Origin: Silurus meridionalis
Taxonomy: Eukaryota; Chordata; Actinopteri; Siluriformes; Siluridae
Assembly (NCBI RefSeq): GCF_014805685.1
Contig: NC_060887.1
Span: 9,025,463-9,089,462 of the forward strand
Length of the DNA: 64,000 nucleotides
Direction: 5' to 3'
Positions 22,739 to 33,975 of this stretch are shown here, piece after piece. Under the pieces are notes generated by a model, which ran no database searches, was not told the DNA's origin, and saw only the letters and a list, made by a program, of their open reading frames with translations. The first letter of the stretch is position 1, and each line of letters opens with the position of its first letter. The position numbers and the translations under genes were made by a program.

Positions 22739-25700
22739 TCAGAACTCGCCACGTGCATGATCGATGTAGTGCTGATGCAAGTCTGTTTCCTGGCTGAACG
22801 AAACCCCACACTCGATGCACGTCAGGCTCTCTGTATCTCGAAAAGAACTTGCGGGGGCAGTGTTGTCTCCCACTTCTTGATCACCCAAACACTCCTGATG
22901 ATGATCAATGAGATCCTTGATCTCGACAAACGTCTTCGGGCAAAGAGAGCAACGGTAAGGCTCGTCGGGCTTGTGGAGAGCCTGGTGCTCCTTGAGTGCA
23001 CGTGGGGAGAGAAACACTTTGCTGCATTGGTGACATTTGTAATTCCTGTCCGCTTGCACATTAGCAGCAGTTGAAGGTGATTTCGCTGGAGATACCAGGT
23101 TTGTGCTCGAGACCTGGGGTTTGGCCGAGGATCCCGAAACTATGGAACTGTTAAGCCTGTAACGGAGTTCAGTTGGGAGACGGCGACGTACTTCATCGTG
23201 CCAAATGAGGTGCTGCTGTAGCTGAGATTCAGTCCAGTAGCCACGACAGCACAGTGCACAAGAGTGTAGCCGTGCGTTCGCTGCCTCTTTATGGGCATCC
23301 AGTTGCTTCTCACTAGAGAAGGCTTTACCACACTTTGGGCATTTGAAGAGGCACTTTGTACCGGGCTTTAAAGGCCTATTTCGTGATGGTTGCTCTTCTA
23401 CTACATCTGGATTGTATGGTTGTTTCAGGCTTTCGTTATTTCCGATGCAGGTCCGTTGATGGTTCTGTAGGGCTGCTTGTGATCTGTAGCACTTCTCACA
23501 CTGCGAGCAAGGAAACGGTTTTACGTCTTCGTCTGTGTCCGATGCCGACTGTCCTCTGGTCTTCCTGTGCATCTGCCATTTATGCGCACGAAGACCTCTC
23601 GCATTTGCAAATTTCTTGTTACACTGGATGCACTGGTATTTTATCTTTGGTTTGTCTTCTCCGTTTGCCGAAGTCATAGCTGTGGGTGGACTCGCTACTG
23701 GCAGGGCAGGTTGACTAACGGGGGCCTCCTCATGTACCTGCTGCTCGATTTCAGCTTTGTGCGACTTGGCATGATGAGAGGCAAAGTGGGCTGCAAGGAG
23801 AGTTCCACTAAGGAAAGATATGTCACAATCTGGGCAGTCCAAGGTGCCCTTCAGAGACGGACCGCTGAGGACTTCGGTAATTTTAAGGTTTACTTCAGGG
23901 CCCGGCTGTGACAAGATCGGCGGGTGATATTTCTGGTGCCTACGAAGAACGCACAGGTAAAAGAATCCCTTCCCACACAAGTTACACAAGAAGGGTCCAT
24001 TCTCCATAGTTTTCCTTGACATTTTACTGCTCTTTAATATAAACTTGGCCAATTTTTTGTCTTTATGCCACCGCCGGTGTGTACCGAGGGCAGAATTTGA
24101 AGAAAATCTCCTACCGCATTCGGAACAACAAAACGCAGCCCTGCCGGTTGGTTCTTCCGAATTGTTGGGGGTCACATCCTGCGACTCCATGGAATCAGGC
24201 GCTTTATGGTGAATTCTTTTATGAAAATTAAGGGCGCCTAAAACAGAAAAGCTCCTGTCACATTCGTCACATGCGTATTTTGTGTCAGATGTAAGGAGCT
24301 CATCGTCGAGATGGTCCGATTTGTCCCCATGACACGTTTCTATGTCCTCTTTTGCTCTCAAGCAGTGTTTTTGATGACCTTCTAATGACGTCTCGCAAGG
24401 GAAAACGGCATGGCAGATCGGGCACTGAGGTCCGCCAGGAGCACTGGCCAACACCGTGTTTTCCACTGGAAGCCCCGTTTCATAGCCATGGCTTTTCATG
24501 TGGAATTGAAGTTCCATGGCATGAGAACATTTTTTGCCACAGTCAGGACAACAGTACATGTTCTTTTGCAACTGGTTAACCTGATGTTTAAAGGACTTTA
24601 CTGGAGGTGGGATAGACTGGTTTTGGTGAACAAGCTTATGTTTCAGAAAGCAGCCAATAACACGATACGATTTATCGCAAACGTCGCATTTAAACAATTT
24701 TGATTTGATGCGATCGGTCATTACGCGAGGTTTGTAGTTGTCGCTGCCCGTCAAGCCTCTCTTACGACCTCGTCTTTTACGTCTTACGTGCCCATTCTCG
24801 GATTTGATAGCGCCTCCCGAACTGCTAGCGTTAACCTCGCCACATTGCAGATGATACTGTTTATGATGAAAGAAGGCGCCCACAGACCAAAATCCCTTCC
24901 CACATTTTTTACAATGGTGAACTTTAGGACCCAGCAGTGTCTTGCTCGGATTAAACTGCTCCAGCTTTTTGTCCTGGCCGCTGAGAGGATTGCAGTTCAG
25001 AGGACGATCGCCAGTGCAGACTTTCTGATGGTTGTAAAGAGTACTGAGGTTCGAATAGCTTTTATCACACTGAAAGCATTCGTATGGTTTCTTCTCTTTT
25101 TTGTGATGCTGCTGATGAGACTGCAGAGCCGAGAGGCGCGAGAACTGCATTTCGCATTCGTCGCATTTGAAGCTGTTTTTCTGCAGATTTGCGAGCTGAT
25201 ACATAATAGACTTGTAGGGTTTTCGCTCCTCGTGTTTTCCCAAATGTACGTAATGAGAGGCCTTGGTGAAACTTTCATGTCCACAAATCTCACATTTGAT
25301 TGTAACTCTCCGGACAGGATTCAACATGAGACTTTTTCGCCGGTAACGTGACTTTTTCCCCATTCCTCCCCTGTGCCATAACATATGACAGCGCAAGGAA
25401 CATGCTTTATCAAATGACCGATTGCACTCCGAGCATTTGAAAACTTTTGTGTCTTGGGAAGGACTTTGGTCTGTCTCCGTGTTTCCTAACCCCTCATCGA
25501 AATTCACACAGTCTATCTGTACAATATTTACATCTATCTCTGGATCTATAGGCTGAGGAGTAAGCACAGTTTCTTTGCTTGGTTTCGAAGTAAAGTCTTT
25601 TTCCTCTTGGTCTGATTCACACACCAACTCAAGATCAGAGTTTTGTTGGAAGCCCTGGTCGTGTTTATTAAGATCAGAAGCTGCTATGATGACCGGTTTA

Positions 25701-28700
25701 ATATCTTTATATGTTCTAAATGTTGCTTCTTGCTTTGATTCTTTTTCTAAACTATTGGTTTGCATTATGTTACGTGAATATGCTGAGGTTCCAGTGAAAC
25801 GAGCGACGCGGTCTGGATTATTTAAGTGCGAATCAATGATTTGTCTATCAGAAGACTTCTGAGAAGTGCCCTCTATAATGTCACTAAAGACGTCGGTGTG
25901 ACAGAGCTGATGCGACTGCAATGCAGAAGCACGAGAAAACCGGCGACCGCATTCCTGGCATTCGAAAGCTTTCTTCTGGAGCTGAAAGACTTGATGGAGA
26001 AAACTCTTGGCTGGTGTCTCTTTAGTATGAACCAAACGTTGGTGTTTATTGTAGAAGGTCTCTGAAGTAAAAACCTTGCCACATTCCTTACACTGAAACG
26101 GTTGATCATTACCGTGGAACTGCTCCCGCCTTTTATGCCAACGCTGATGGCATGCCATTGCCATGGGACGGTGAAAAGTCTTTCCGCATTCGGTGCACTC
26201 GAACGAACGCTTGGCACGCACCTTGTCGGTCGTGTTTGAACAGTTGACTGAGAATCTCTGGTGTGTCCCAAGGCCACACATAGTACGGAAAGATTTTCCA
26301 CAGTCTAAGCACTCGAAGAGTTTTTTTGGAGACTCCTCTAACTGTTCAGAACTGGTGTCGGTGGAGTCTTCGGTTTTAACTTCGGTTTTAACTGTAACTT
26401 CGTCCAGTGGCTGTTTTTCCCCGTCACTGTTTCTTGCCTTAAACAGCTTTTCCTCGTGGCAACGCCGATGCGCATCGAGAGCCGATGCACGAGAGTAAGA
26501 GCGGCCACAGGTGGGGCACTGAAAGGATTTTTTCTTTAAATGTGCCAGCTGATGGAAAACCGATTTCGAGGCCTGCTTGTGTGAACGCTGATGATTGAGG
26601 CATTGTCCGATCGATGAGTATGCCTTCCCACAGTCTTTGCACTCAAAAACTCTCTGTTTTGACAAACTCTCACCAGCCTCCACGATCGATTCTTGTTTAA
26701 CGATCTCGTTACGGTGTTCAAGTTGGTGAGTAAAAAACTCTCTGGAGTTGGAAAACCTGCAGCCGCACAGTGCACAGCACAATGTTCGATGACCTCCGTC
26801 TGTGGAGACGAGAAGGTTGTCCCACTGAGAGTCTGTGTCCAGACAGACTATGGGGCCATCATGGGTGTGCGCCCGTCGATGCTCCTTGTTCCCAAAAGCC
26901 TCGCTCCTCTCTTCACTGGAAACTGGCCAATCCCCTAAAAACAGAAAAATTACAATTACAAGGCAGGAATCACCAGAAAATGGGAAGAAAGAATCAAACC
27001 CATTCCAAAATCTAAGTGTACGGGGTGGGGTGGGGTGGGGGTCGTGAAACACACATACACACACCTTCCTCTTCAGTGTTTTTTCTTCATTTTATCATTA
27101 TTGTACATTAATACTAAAGACAACCAAACTATTGGACATTGGAGACTTGCTTGGGCCAATAAACGCAAACATCTCTGGGAACTTCAAGATAGTTTGAAGT
27201 CACCATTCCGAGTGACTGGAACGCTTTGGCCACGAGTGTGAAAAGCAGTCATTAAAAGGCAAAAGGTGGCTACTGTGAGGAATCAGATATATAAAATATA
27301 TTTTAGGTCATTTAATATGTTTTGTTGACTCCATAAATCAGAATATGTTAACAGTCTATATTCGGTTAGACAGTTAGTTCCTTTTCCCATTTACATTACA
27401 GCTCTAGCTAACAGTGAAAGCAAACTCGTAAACACTTTTTAAATCATTTGTAAATAAATTTCAACATTATACTTTTTATATTATGATAAACAACGTTTCC
27501 AATCCGTGTATTCACTAATTCTAAATTAGGCGGAGCGTCTTCCGGGCAAGTCTCTACACTTCGCCATTACTGTGGCAACAAAACGCATTACCAACCAGCG
27601 CATTGATATTAAAACGTCGTCCATATTTTAGCCAGATCTACTTTCAGAGTTCTATGAAAAAGATGTCCATCTCTCATGACCAATCAGATTCGAGCATTTC
27701 ACCGCGCTTGTGCATGTGTAAATAATTACAGCAAATTATAAAACATAAGGATAAAAAACTATTAAAAAAAAGGGATGCCAACGCTATTTAATCGTTAATT
27801 TTGTATGCTTTTGTTTGTTCACAAACAATGCAGATTTACGACTAAATACATGTGCAGAAATACAGTAAACGCTAACAAATACGTCCGGGTACATAAAACG
27901 ACACTTCCCATAATGCAGTGGGGTACATCCATAGCGGAAACATGAGCCACGTGACTATAGGCCAGCTATTCGCCATTGAAAGCAGACGCTCCTTAACTTT
28001 GTGAATCGAGTCCAAATAATACTCCAGAAATACTGACAGACTGCAGTGTGGACGAGTGTCAGATAAACAACCGAGTGACGATTTATTATTAAACTCCACT
28101 AAAAAAAACAAGCTTTTATTTACTTTATATATGTATATAAAGAGCGTTAGTGTATCGACGTGAGCACTGGTGTAATACTCACATCTGACCGGAGTGACCA
28201 ATCAAACAGACACTTTTCCCTTTAAATATGTACAATAACACCCTGTCATTTCCATCTGAACGTAGATAAAGCGCACTGCCCCCGGGGCTTCCAGCAGGGT
28301 CCAGGCGGCGCTCTTGCAGTTGCCCTGCAGGTCCGCTTTGTTAGTAATCGGTGAATCGAGCCGCTTACCCTCATCAGCGCGGCCATCGTTTTCTCCGACC
28401 GGTAAACGAGCTCCTGGGGCCGCCTGCTCGTCCCAGTCCTCCTCCCCGATATCCTCCACGTGCACTTCCACGTACTCGCTCTCTTCCCCCTCATCTTCAT
28501 CCACAACCACCTCCTCCTCCACGGGCTCTTCTTTGATTCGGATCAGAGGAACCGCGGCAACGCTCACGGCCGCATCTCCTGCGTGCCCGCGGGCCTGTGG
28601 TGCAGCACTGACGCCTCCTCCTGCCGCAACACCTCCCACAGCGCCGCTCGGGTCTCCACTCGAGGCTTCATCGCAGTTGTTCTCCCGGGATGAGTCATTA

Positions 28701-28771
28701 TTTCCCGGCGACACTTTCTCCATGCTCAGCCGCAGCCTGGTGGTCTGCTTTTTCGTGTAAACAGCAGCCAT
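22739..28771 (-). CDS. C2H2 zinc-finger protein A, about 1532 aa, two coding exons
   Basis: Likely nuclear DNA-binding protein. Exon 1 is 28771-28369 (ATG in a strong Kozak context AACATGG; donor GTAAGC) and exon 2 is 26934-22739 (acceptor TTTTTAG, TGA stop). The intron is phase 1 and the junction codon reads G. Exon 1 is acidic (EEEVVVDEDEGEES) with a SUMO-type IKEE motif. Exon 2 holds about 26 C2H2-type fingers from about residue 186 to the C terminus, some degenerate or C2HC (for example LSTLYNHQKVC). The canonical TGEKP linker is absent. Instead a KS...HQ...LQK-type linker recurs near residues 258, 444, 709 and 914. Other signals are tandem VKTE SUMO motifs near 316-323 and a basic AT-hook-like RRGRKRG near 858. 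The last finger (LTCIECGVSF...HYIDH) ends at the stop. I do not recognise the orthologue. It has the same architecture as gene B at 34-40 kb. Confidence 0.9.
26935..28368 (-). other. Intron of zinc-finger gene A
   Basis: 1.43 kb, phase 1, GTAAGC to TTTTTAG. AT-rich, without recognised repeats. Confidence 0.7.
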
Positions 28772-29050
28772 GTTGCTACGGGAGCGCCCTCTCCCCTGGT
28801 TCTCCCGCCTCTTCCTTTTCCTCTCTCCTGGTTATTCCTCCTCTTCCCTTTCCTCTTCTCTGGTTCTCCTTCCTCTTCCTTTTTCTCTCCCACACGGTAT
28901 CGCGATCTTTCCCTCCTCTTTCTCCCTCTCACGGAAACGCGGTACAGTTCGCCGTGAAGGACACTGTTAGCACAGCCGGGAGGAGGAGCAACGCGTCCGC
29001 TGACAAACCTGCACCCAGGCCTTTTCCCCGCCTCCTGTACATGTGATTGG
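28270..29050. promoter_or_regulatory. GC- and CpG-rich promoter region of zinc-finger gene A
   Basis: Base composition changes sharply to GC-rich with many CG dinucleotides over exon 1 and about 280 bp upstream, with CT-rich tracts at 28790-28930. No TATA box is seen near the start. This is typical of a CpG-island housekeeping-type promoter. Confidence 0.6.
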
Positions 29051-29600
29051 CTACTGACAATCGCTGGCTCAGCTAATTGGCTTTGGCATCCGCTAGAGGG
29101 CGCTGACACACAAACACACACACGTGATGGATAAGATCGGATCATTTTAATGACTTGGTTCTTTAAATCTAGTTTTTTTAAAATATATATAATAAAAATT
29201 TTAATCTTTTTTTTAAATTCATTTAGGTTTATTTTGTTCATACGATAAAACAAAATGTTACATTTTTAATAAACAGATCCCCCGACACGTCTACATACAC
29301 GACCTTGGAATAATATTCCAATAATAAAATGATAACAAATTATGCTTAAACGAATAAATAGCTCACCTCTAATATCTTCTGGTCTGTTTCGGTCATTCTT
29401 TTGTCACCTGATTTTTTATAATTATTGTAACAATAATGTAAAGATTCATTGTGTAGCGCTTCTGGGAGTCACGTGACAATCAAAAGCTTCTATTAGTCTA
29501 TGGTCACTTTAATTCTCTAATTTTTGAGACAGTTTCCTGTTCTAACTTACTTAAAATTACTTCAAACAAATGAAAAACAAAATCCTGATGGCACACGAAA
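29051..29600. other. Intergenic DNA, nothing recognised
   Basis: AT-rich flank upstream of the CpG island. Confidence 0.35.
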
Positions 29601-29629
29601 CCTAAACTTTTTTACACGATTACTGCTAA

Positions 29630-30060
29630 CAAGTGATTTCTAAAGCCCTTAATTAGACTTTTACATCAGTCCACAGCTGGTTTGACTTCAGATGTCTGAG
29701 GTTTGAAACTGTAACCCTTTCCACAGTTCAGTCAGATCAGGCCTCACAGAATGCCAGTTCAGGATAGTCCAGCATTTAGTTTTTAGCCATTTCTGAGTGT
29801 CTTCAGCTGTATGTTTTGGATCATTATTCTGCTGGAGGACCCATGAGCTGTGACTGAGACAGAGCTATCTGATGCTAGGCAGTACATTTGCCTTCAGAAT
29901 GACTCAGTCGTCTTTCATTGTGCCCTGCACATATTCAATGCTTCCCCTGCCAGATGCCCTATTTATCTGGTGACCTTCTTCTGGACTTAAAAAGCTACTT
30001 TGCATCTGTGAAGCTAATTTCACCAAAGGACGTTCTCCCAAGAGCACTGTGGCTTTTTAG
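29630..30060 (-). mobile_element. Tc1-like transposase relic
   Basis: On the minus strand, around 29840-29790, the reading QQNNDPKHTAEDTQKW appears, the conserved block before the last catalytic region of Tc1 transposases. The flanks are degenerate. Confidence 0.55.
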
Positions 30061-30127
30061 TAAATAATAAAAAATGTAGGAAATGTCTTTTTTCAAGCCA
30101 AGTATTGGTAAGCTTTCACCTCCCATA

Positions 30128-30129
<2 letters not shown>

Positions 30130-30224
<95 letters not shown>

Positions 30225-30238
30225 TATATATATTTGAG

Positions 30239-30309
<71 letters not shown>

Positions 30310-30323
30310 CACATATATTTGAG

Positions 30324-30382
<59 letters not shown>

Positions 30383-30398
30383 CATATATATTTGAGGT
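30130..30398. repeat. Compound (TA)n/(CA)n array with a three-times repeated module
   Basis: A (TA)n tract, then a CA run, then ATATATTTGAGGT. This order occurs three times, ending near 30240, 30328 and 30398 with TA tracts of decreasing length. It is a higher-order minisatellite built from microsatellites. Long open frames over it are meaningless. Confidence 0.9.
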
Positions 30399-30544
30399 AG
30401 TGTTATAGGACCTAGAACAGCCTTACATTACAAAGGCCTTACATTTTGCCCTACCTTTTTCTAAATTGTAGACTTTAAAAAAATCTGGAATGCCTGTAAC
30501 TATACATTCTAAAAATAATAAAAATAAACCCACTGAATTTAGTT

Positions 30545-30660
30545 TAAAACACTGATGCATGCTTGCAAAGCTAAAAATGGACCAACACCTTCTTACCTCA
30601 AAGCTCTTGCTCTCTTAGAGCTCTGCTCGACTGTTCCACCTTCTCTCAGGGTAAGAGGTA
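30545..30660 (+). mobile_element. LINE RT C-terminal fragment (left half, split by a Tc1 insertion)
   Basis: KNGPTPSYLKALALL-like reading on the plus strand. The matching right half, with GGTGGAATGAACGCCCCCCT, resumes at about 32102 after the Tc1 element. Confidence 0.5.
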
Positions 30661-32101
30661 CAGTATCTCACAAAAGTGAGTACACCACCCACATGTCAGC
30701 AACAAGTATACCTTTCCTAAGAGACAATACTATAGAAATGAAACTTAGACATATTTTAGAGTAGTCAATGTGCACCTTGTATAACAGTAGATTTATTGTC
30801 CTCTAAAAAATAACAACATAGAGGCATTATTGTCTAAACAACTGGCAACAAAAGTGAGTACACCCAAAATGATAACAGCTGTACGTCACTTAACCGTGCA
30901 AAGCCACAAGTCCTATTTATCATGTTCATGTTTTTGTCTGCTTGACACGACCATACAAATCTGTGCATCTTGTATTAGAGCAGTTAAAATTTGGTGCTGT
31001 GAGTACAATTCTCTCATACTGACCACTGGAAGACTCTGAGGACTTAAGAATTAGAATTGTTGCTCCCCGCAAAGATGGCCATGACTTTAAAAAGATTGGT
31101 AACACCCTGAAACTGAGTTACAGTACAGTGGTCAGGGTACAGAGGTTTTCCAAGATGGGTTCCACTCGGAACAGGCCTCACAAGGGTCCATCAAAGAAGT
31201 TGAGACCTCTTGCTGTGCATCAGGTGCAGAAGCTGCTTAAAAAAATAGACATGAGTGCTGCAGCATTGCTTTAGATGTTACAGAAGCGGACGGTCCACCT
31301 GTCAGTGCACAGACCATACGCTGCAACTGCAACAAGTCGGTTTGCAGGCCGTCATCCCAGAAGGAAGCATCTTCTGTAACTGGCTCACAAGTAAGCCCAC
31401 AAACAGTTTACTGAAGACAACATGTCCAAGAGCATGAATTACTGGAACCATGTCCTGTGGTCTGATGAGAATAAGATAAACTTGTTTGGCTCAGATGGTG
31501 TCCAGCATGTGAGGCAACACCCTGATGAGAAGAACCAAGAAATTGTGTCTTGCCTACAGTCAAGCATGGTGGTGGCAGCCTCATGGTCTGGGGCTGCATG
31601 AGTGCTGCTGGTACTGGGGAGCTGCAGTTTATTGTATGAAACATGGATTCCAACATGTACTGTGACATTCTGATGACAACTGCCTTGCTGAGGAGGCTGA
31701 AGGTTGAAGGTGACTGAGTGGGCAAGTATGTCTCCAGACCTGAACCCTATTAAGCACCTGTGGGGCATGTTCAAGCAGAAGGTGGAGAAGCACCATTCAG
31801 CAGCTCCGTGATGTCATTATGGAGGAGTGAAAAAGGATCCCAGCAACCACCTGTGCAGCTCTGGTGAATTCCACCCTCACTAAGGCAGTGCTACATAACT
31901 CACTACTCACTTTTGTTGCCAGGTATTAAGACAATAATAGCTGTATGTTGAGTTATTTTCAGAGGACAGTAAATCTGTCTACTATACTGACTACTATATT
32001 CAAGTTTTCTAGTTTTTCATTCTATAGTATTGTTTCTTAAAAATATTATATTAAAATGATTGCTGAAATGTGAGGGGTGCACTCACTTTTGTGAGATACT
32101 G
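30661..32101 (+). mobile_element. Tc1-like transposon with about 200-bp inverted repeats (family A), 1.44 kb
   Basis: The left end is CAGTATCTCACAAAAGTGAG and the right end is its inverse (CTCACTTTTGTGAGATACTG). The repeats extend about 200 bp to ACTGGCAACAAAAGTGAGTA and ACTCACTTTTGTTGCCAGGT, the long IR/DR arrangement. The interior plus strand has transposase remains: NTLKLSYSTVVRVQ, YWNHVLWSDENKINLFGSDG and SPDLNPIKHLWGMFKQK, with stops between, so it is inactive. The left flank is TA and the right flank TT, so the target TA has decayed. It sits inside an older LINE fragment. Confidence 0.85.
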
Positions 32102-32440
32102 TTTGCATACATCAAGACTCTCTTCTGTTCTGGCACCGAGCTGGTGGAATGAACGCCCCCCTAGATGTCCAAACAGCTGAGCCTCTGGCTTCATCTTCAA
32201 ACAACGGGTAAAGAACCACCTCTTTTTGGAACACTTGAACAAACGCTGATTTTTTTTTTCCTGTTTGTTTAATGTATTTTGCAAAAAGTGCAATAATTCC
32301 TCCAGTTTTCGGCTGATGGTATCCCAAGTCTGTAACTAATGAACCAGTGTTGATGTATTAATCTATAGAGACTTCAAAGCACTTTTGTACATCACTTTGT
32401 ATAAGAGCATCCACTAAATGCACTTTAGATTTCTTTATTA
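32102..32440 (+). mobile_element. LINE RT C-terminal fragment (right half)
   Basis: CTAGATGTCCAAACAGCTGA followed by GCCTCTGGCTTCATCTTCAA and a phenylalanine/leucine-rich end is shared with 41540-41660. It encodes the usual end of an L2-type LINE (RxAE-L-FK-LKTxLF). Confidence 0.5.
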
Positions 32441-32589
32441 CAAATCGGAAATTCAATTCAATTAGGCTTAGAATATAACACAAAAATGACATTGAGTAGT
32501 TAATATGAGCAACATATTAATTGAACGACTGTTAGCTAAAAAGGGTTTAATAGGTTCTGTATTCTAATCATAGACACTTAAAACATCAA

Positions 32590-33975
32590 CATGATCAATT
32601 CCAAATCAGATTTATTGACTGTAAAACTACAGACGGAGGTAGACAGATAACTTTCAGTGATCTTACATGGAAAGGTCCTAGTAATATTTTTCCTCCTGTG
32701 TTTGCCATTGTAACTTACAAATACAGGTCTTACACAATAAAATCAGTTTACTGTTTCAGAGATTTGACACGAAATGCTGTACAGTTTAAACAAAATAAAA
32801 AAAAAAGAAAAACTGATGTGAACATACAAGTACACATAATGGCCCTTATTCATTAAAATTGCATGTGAAAAAACGTACGCAAATGTCCGATCATCTCTTG
32901 GCCGGGATGTGTACATTTGAGGACGACCTACAATGTGTGTCATCGATAACCAAAACATCGCGAGTGGTATAAACATTTTTTTGCACATTTATGTTGAAAA
33001 GGCAATAGAAACCTCTGTCCTGGCTGGATGTAGCGTCTCGGAAGGCGAAATATTCAAAGACACGTTAAATATGATTGTGCACTTTTAGAGCTCATTACGT
33101 TATACTTTGTATAAAGAGCCAAAAATGTCAGGCATGGTTTTATTAATTTCAGTAGTCAGTGTCTTAGTGTTTTTTATTTATTTATTTATTGTGCTTAAAA
33201 GTAAAATAAATGTGTTTTTGTTCAGGGTGAATACTTGGCTCATGTTTATAAATAAAGCTAATTCAATGTAACTTGATTTACTCTAAAAAGTAAACTTCGA
33301 TTAACACTCCAGTAGGTAAGGTTGGAAAACTGTTTGGTATAATACCTGATTCTGACTTTGGTTTTTATTTAGACCAATTTCAGACAAAAGTTTAACCGGG
33401 CTTCAATGAACTTTTCATTTTCTTTAACTTTCCATTTATAGTGCCTGTTAAATCCTTTACATTTAACAGTTCAATTTCTCAAAACCTACACAAACTGGGT
33501 TTTCTGTTAAAAAAACAAAACAAAGTAACGTCTCGTGGAATGTAGTGGGACAGTTTCATGAATCAGGTGTGCAGGTGACAGTCTGCAATTGTTTCTATGC
33601 AACTTTGATGAATAAGCACGATGTGTCATTACAGGTTGCGAACATTAGCCTGGCTTGGGATAAGCATTAAACTTGCCTCGGATGGGAAAAGCATCGTCTA
33701 ACATCTGAACACTGAAAGAGAAAATACAAATAAAAACTACAACATAGGTGATTCATTTGCTGCAAAGTGAAATAAACACAGTTAAGCATTTGAACCTGTT
33801 CATGTCGTTTTTCGTTAACTGCTTAAGTGCTGATGGTCACGTCACATCTCGTATGGTCAGAAAATGAGGTGAAATTCAGAATTGAGAAAATGAGTCAACA
33901 ATCATCGTATACAACAGTCCAGTTGGCACAATAACAGCCAGGGTATAGAGTGACGTGCTTAAAAAAATAAAAATT
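32590..33975 (-). other. Probable 3' untranslated region and flank of zinc-finger gene B
   Basis: AT-rich and without coding frames. Overlapping minus-strand AATAAA signals occur in the TTTATT repeat near 33174-33190. No repeat family is recognised. Confidence 0.45.

Noticed and set aside
28726..29253. 175-codon minus-strand frame upstream of zinc-finger gene A
   Set aside because: It runs through CT-rich CpG-island promoter sequence in another frame, with no domain.
29995..30385. Several open frames of 79-128 codons over the TA/CA array
   Set aside because: They encode only Tyr-Ile and Val-Cys repeats from microsatellite DNA.
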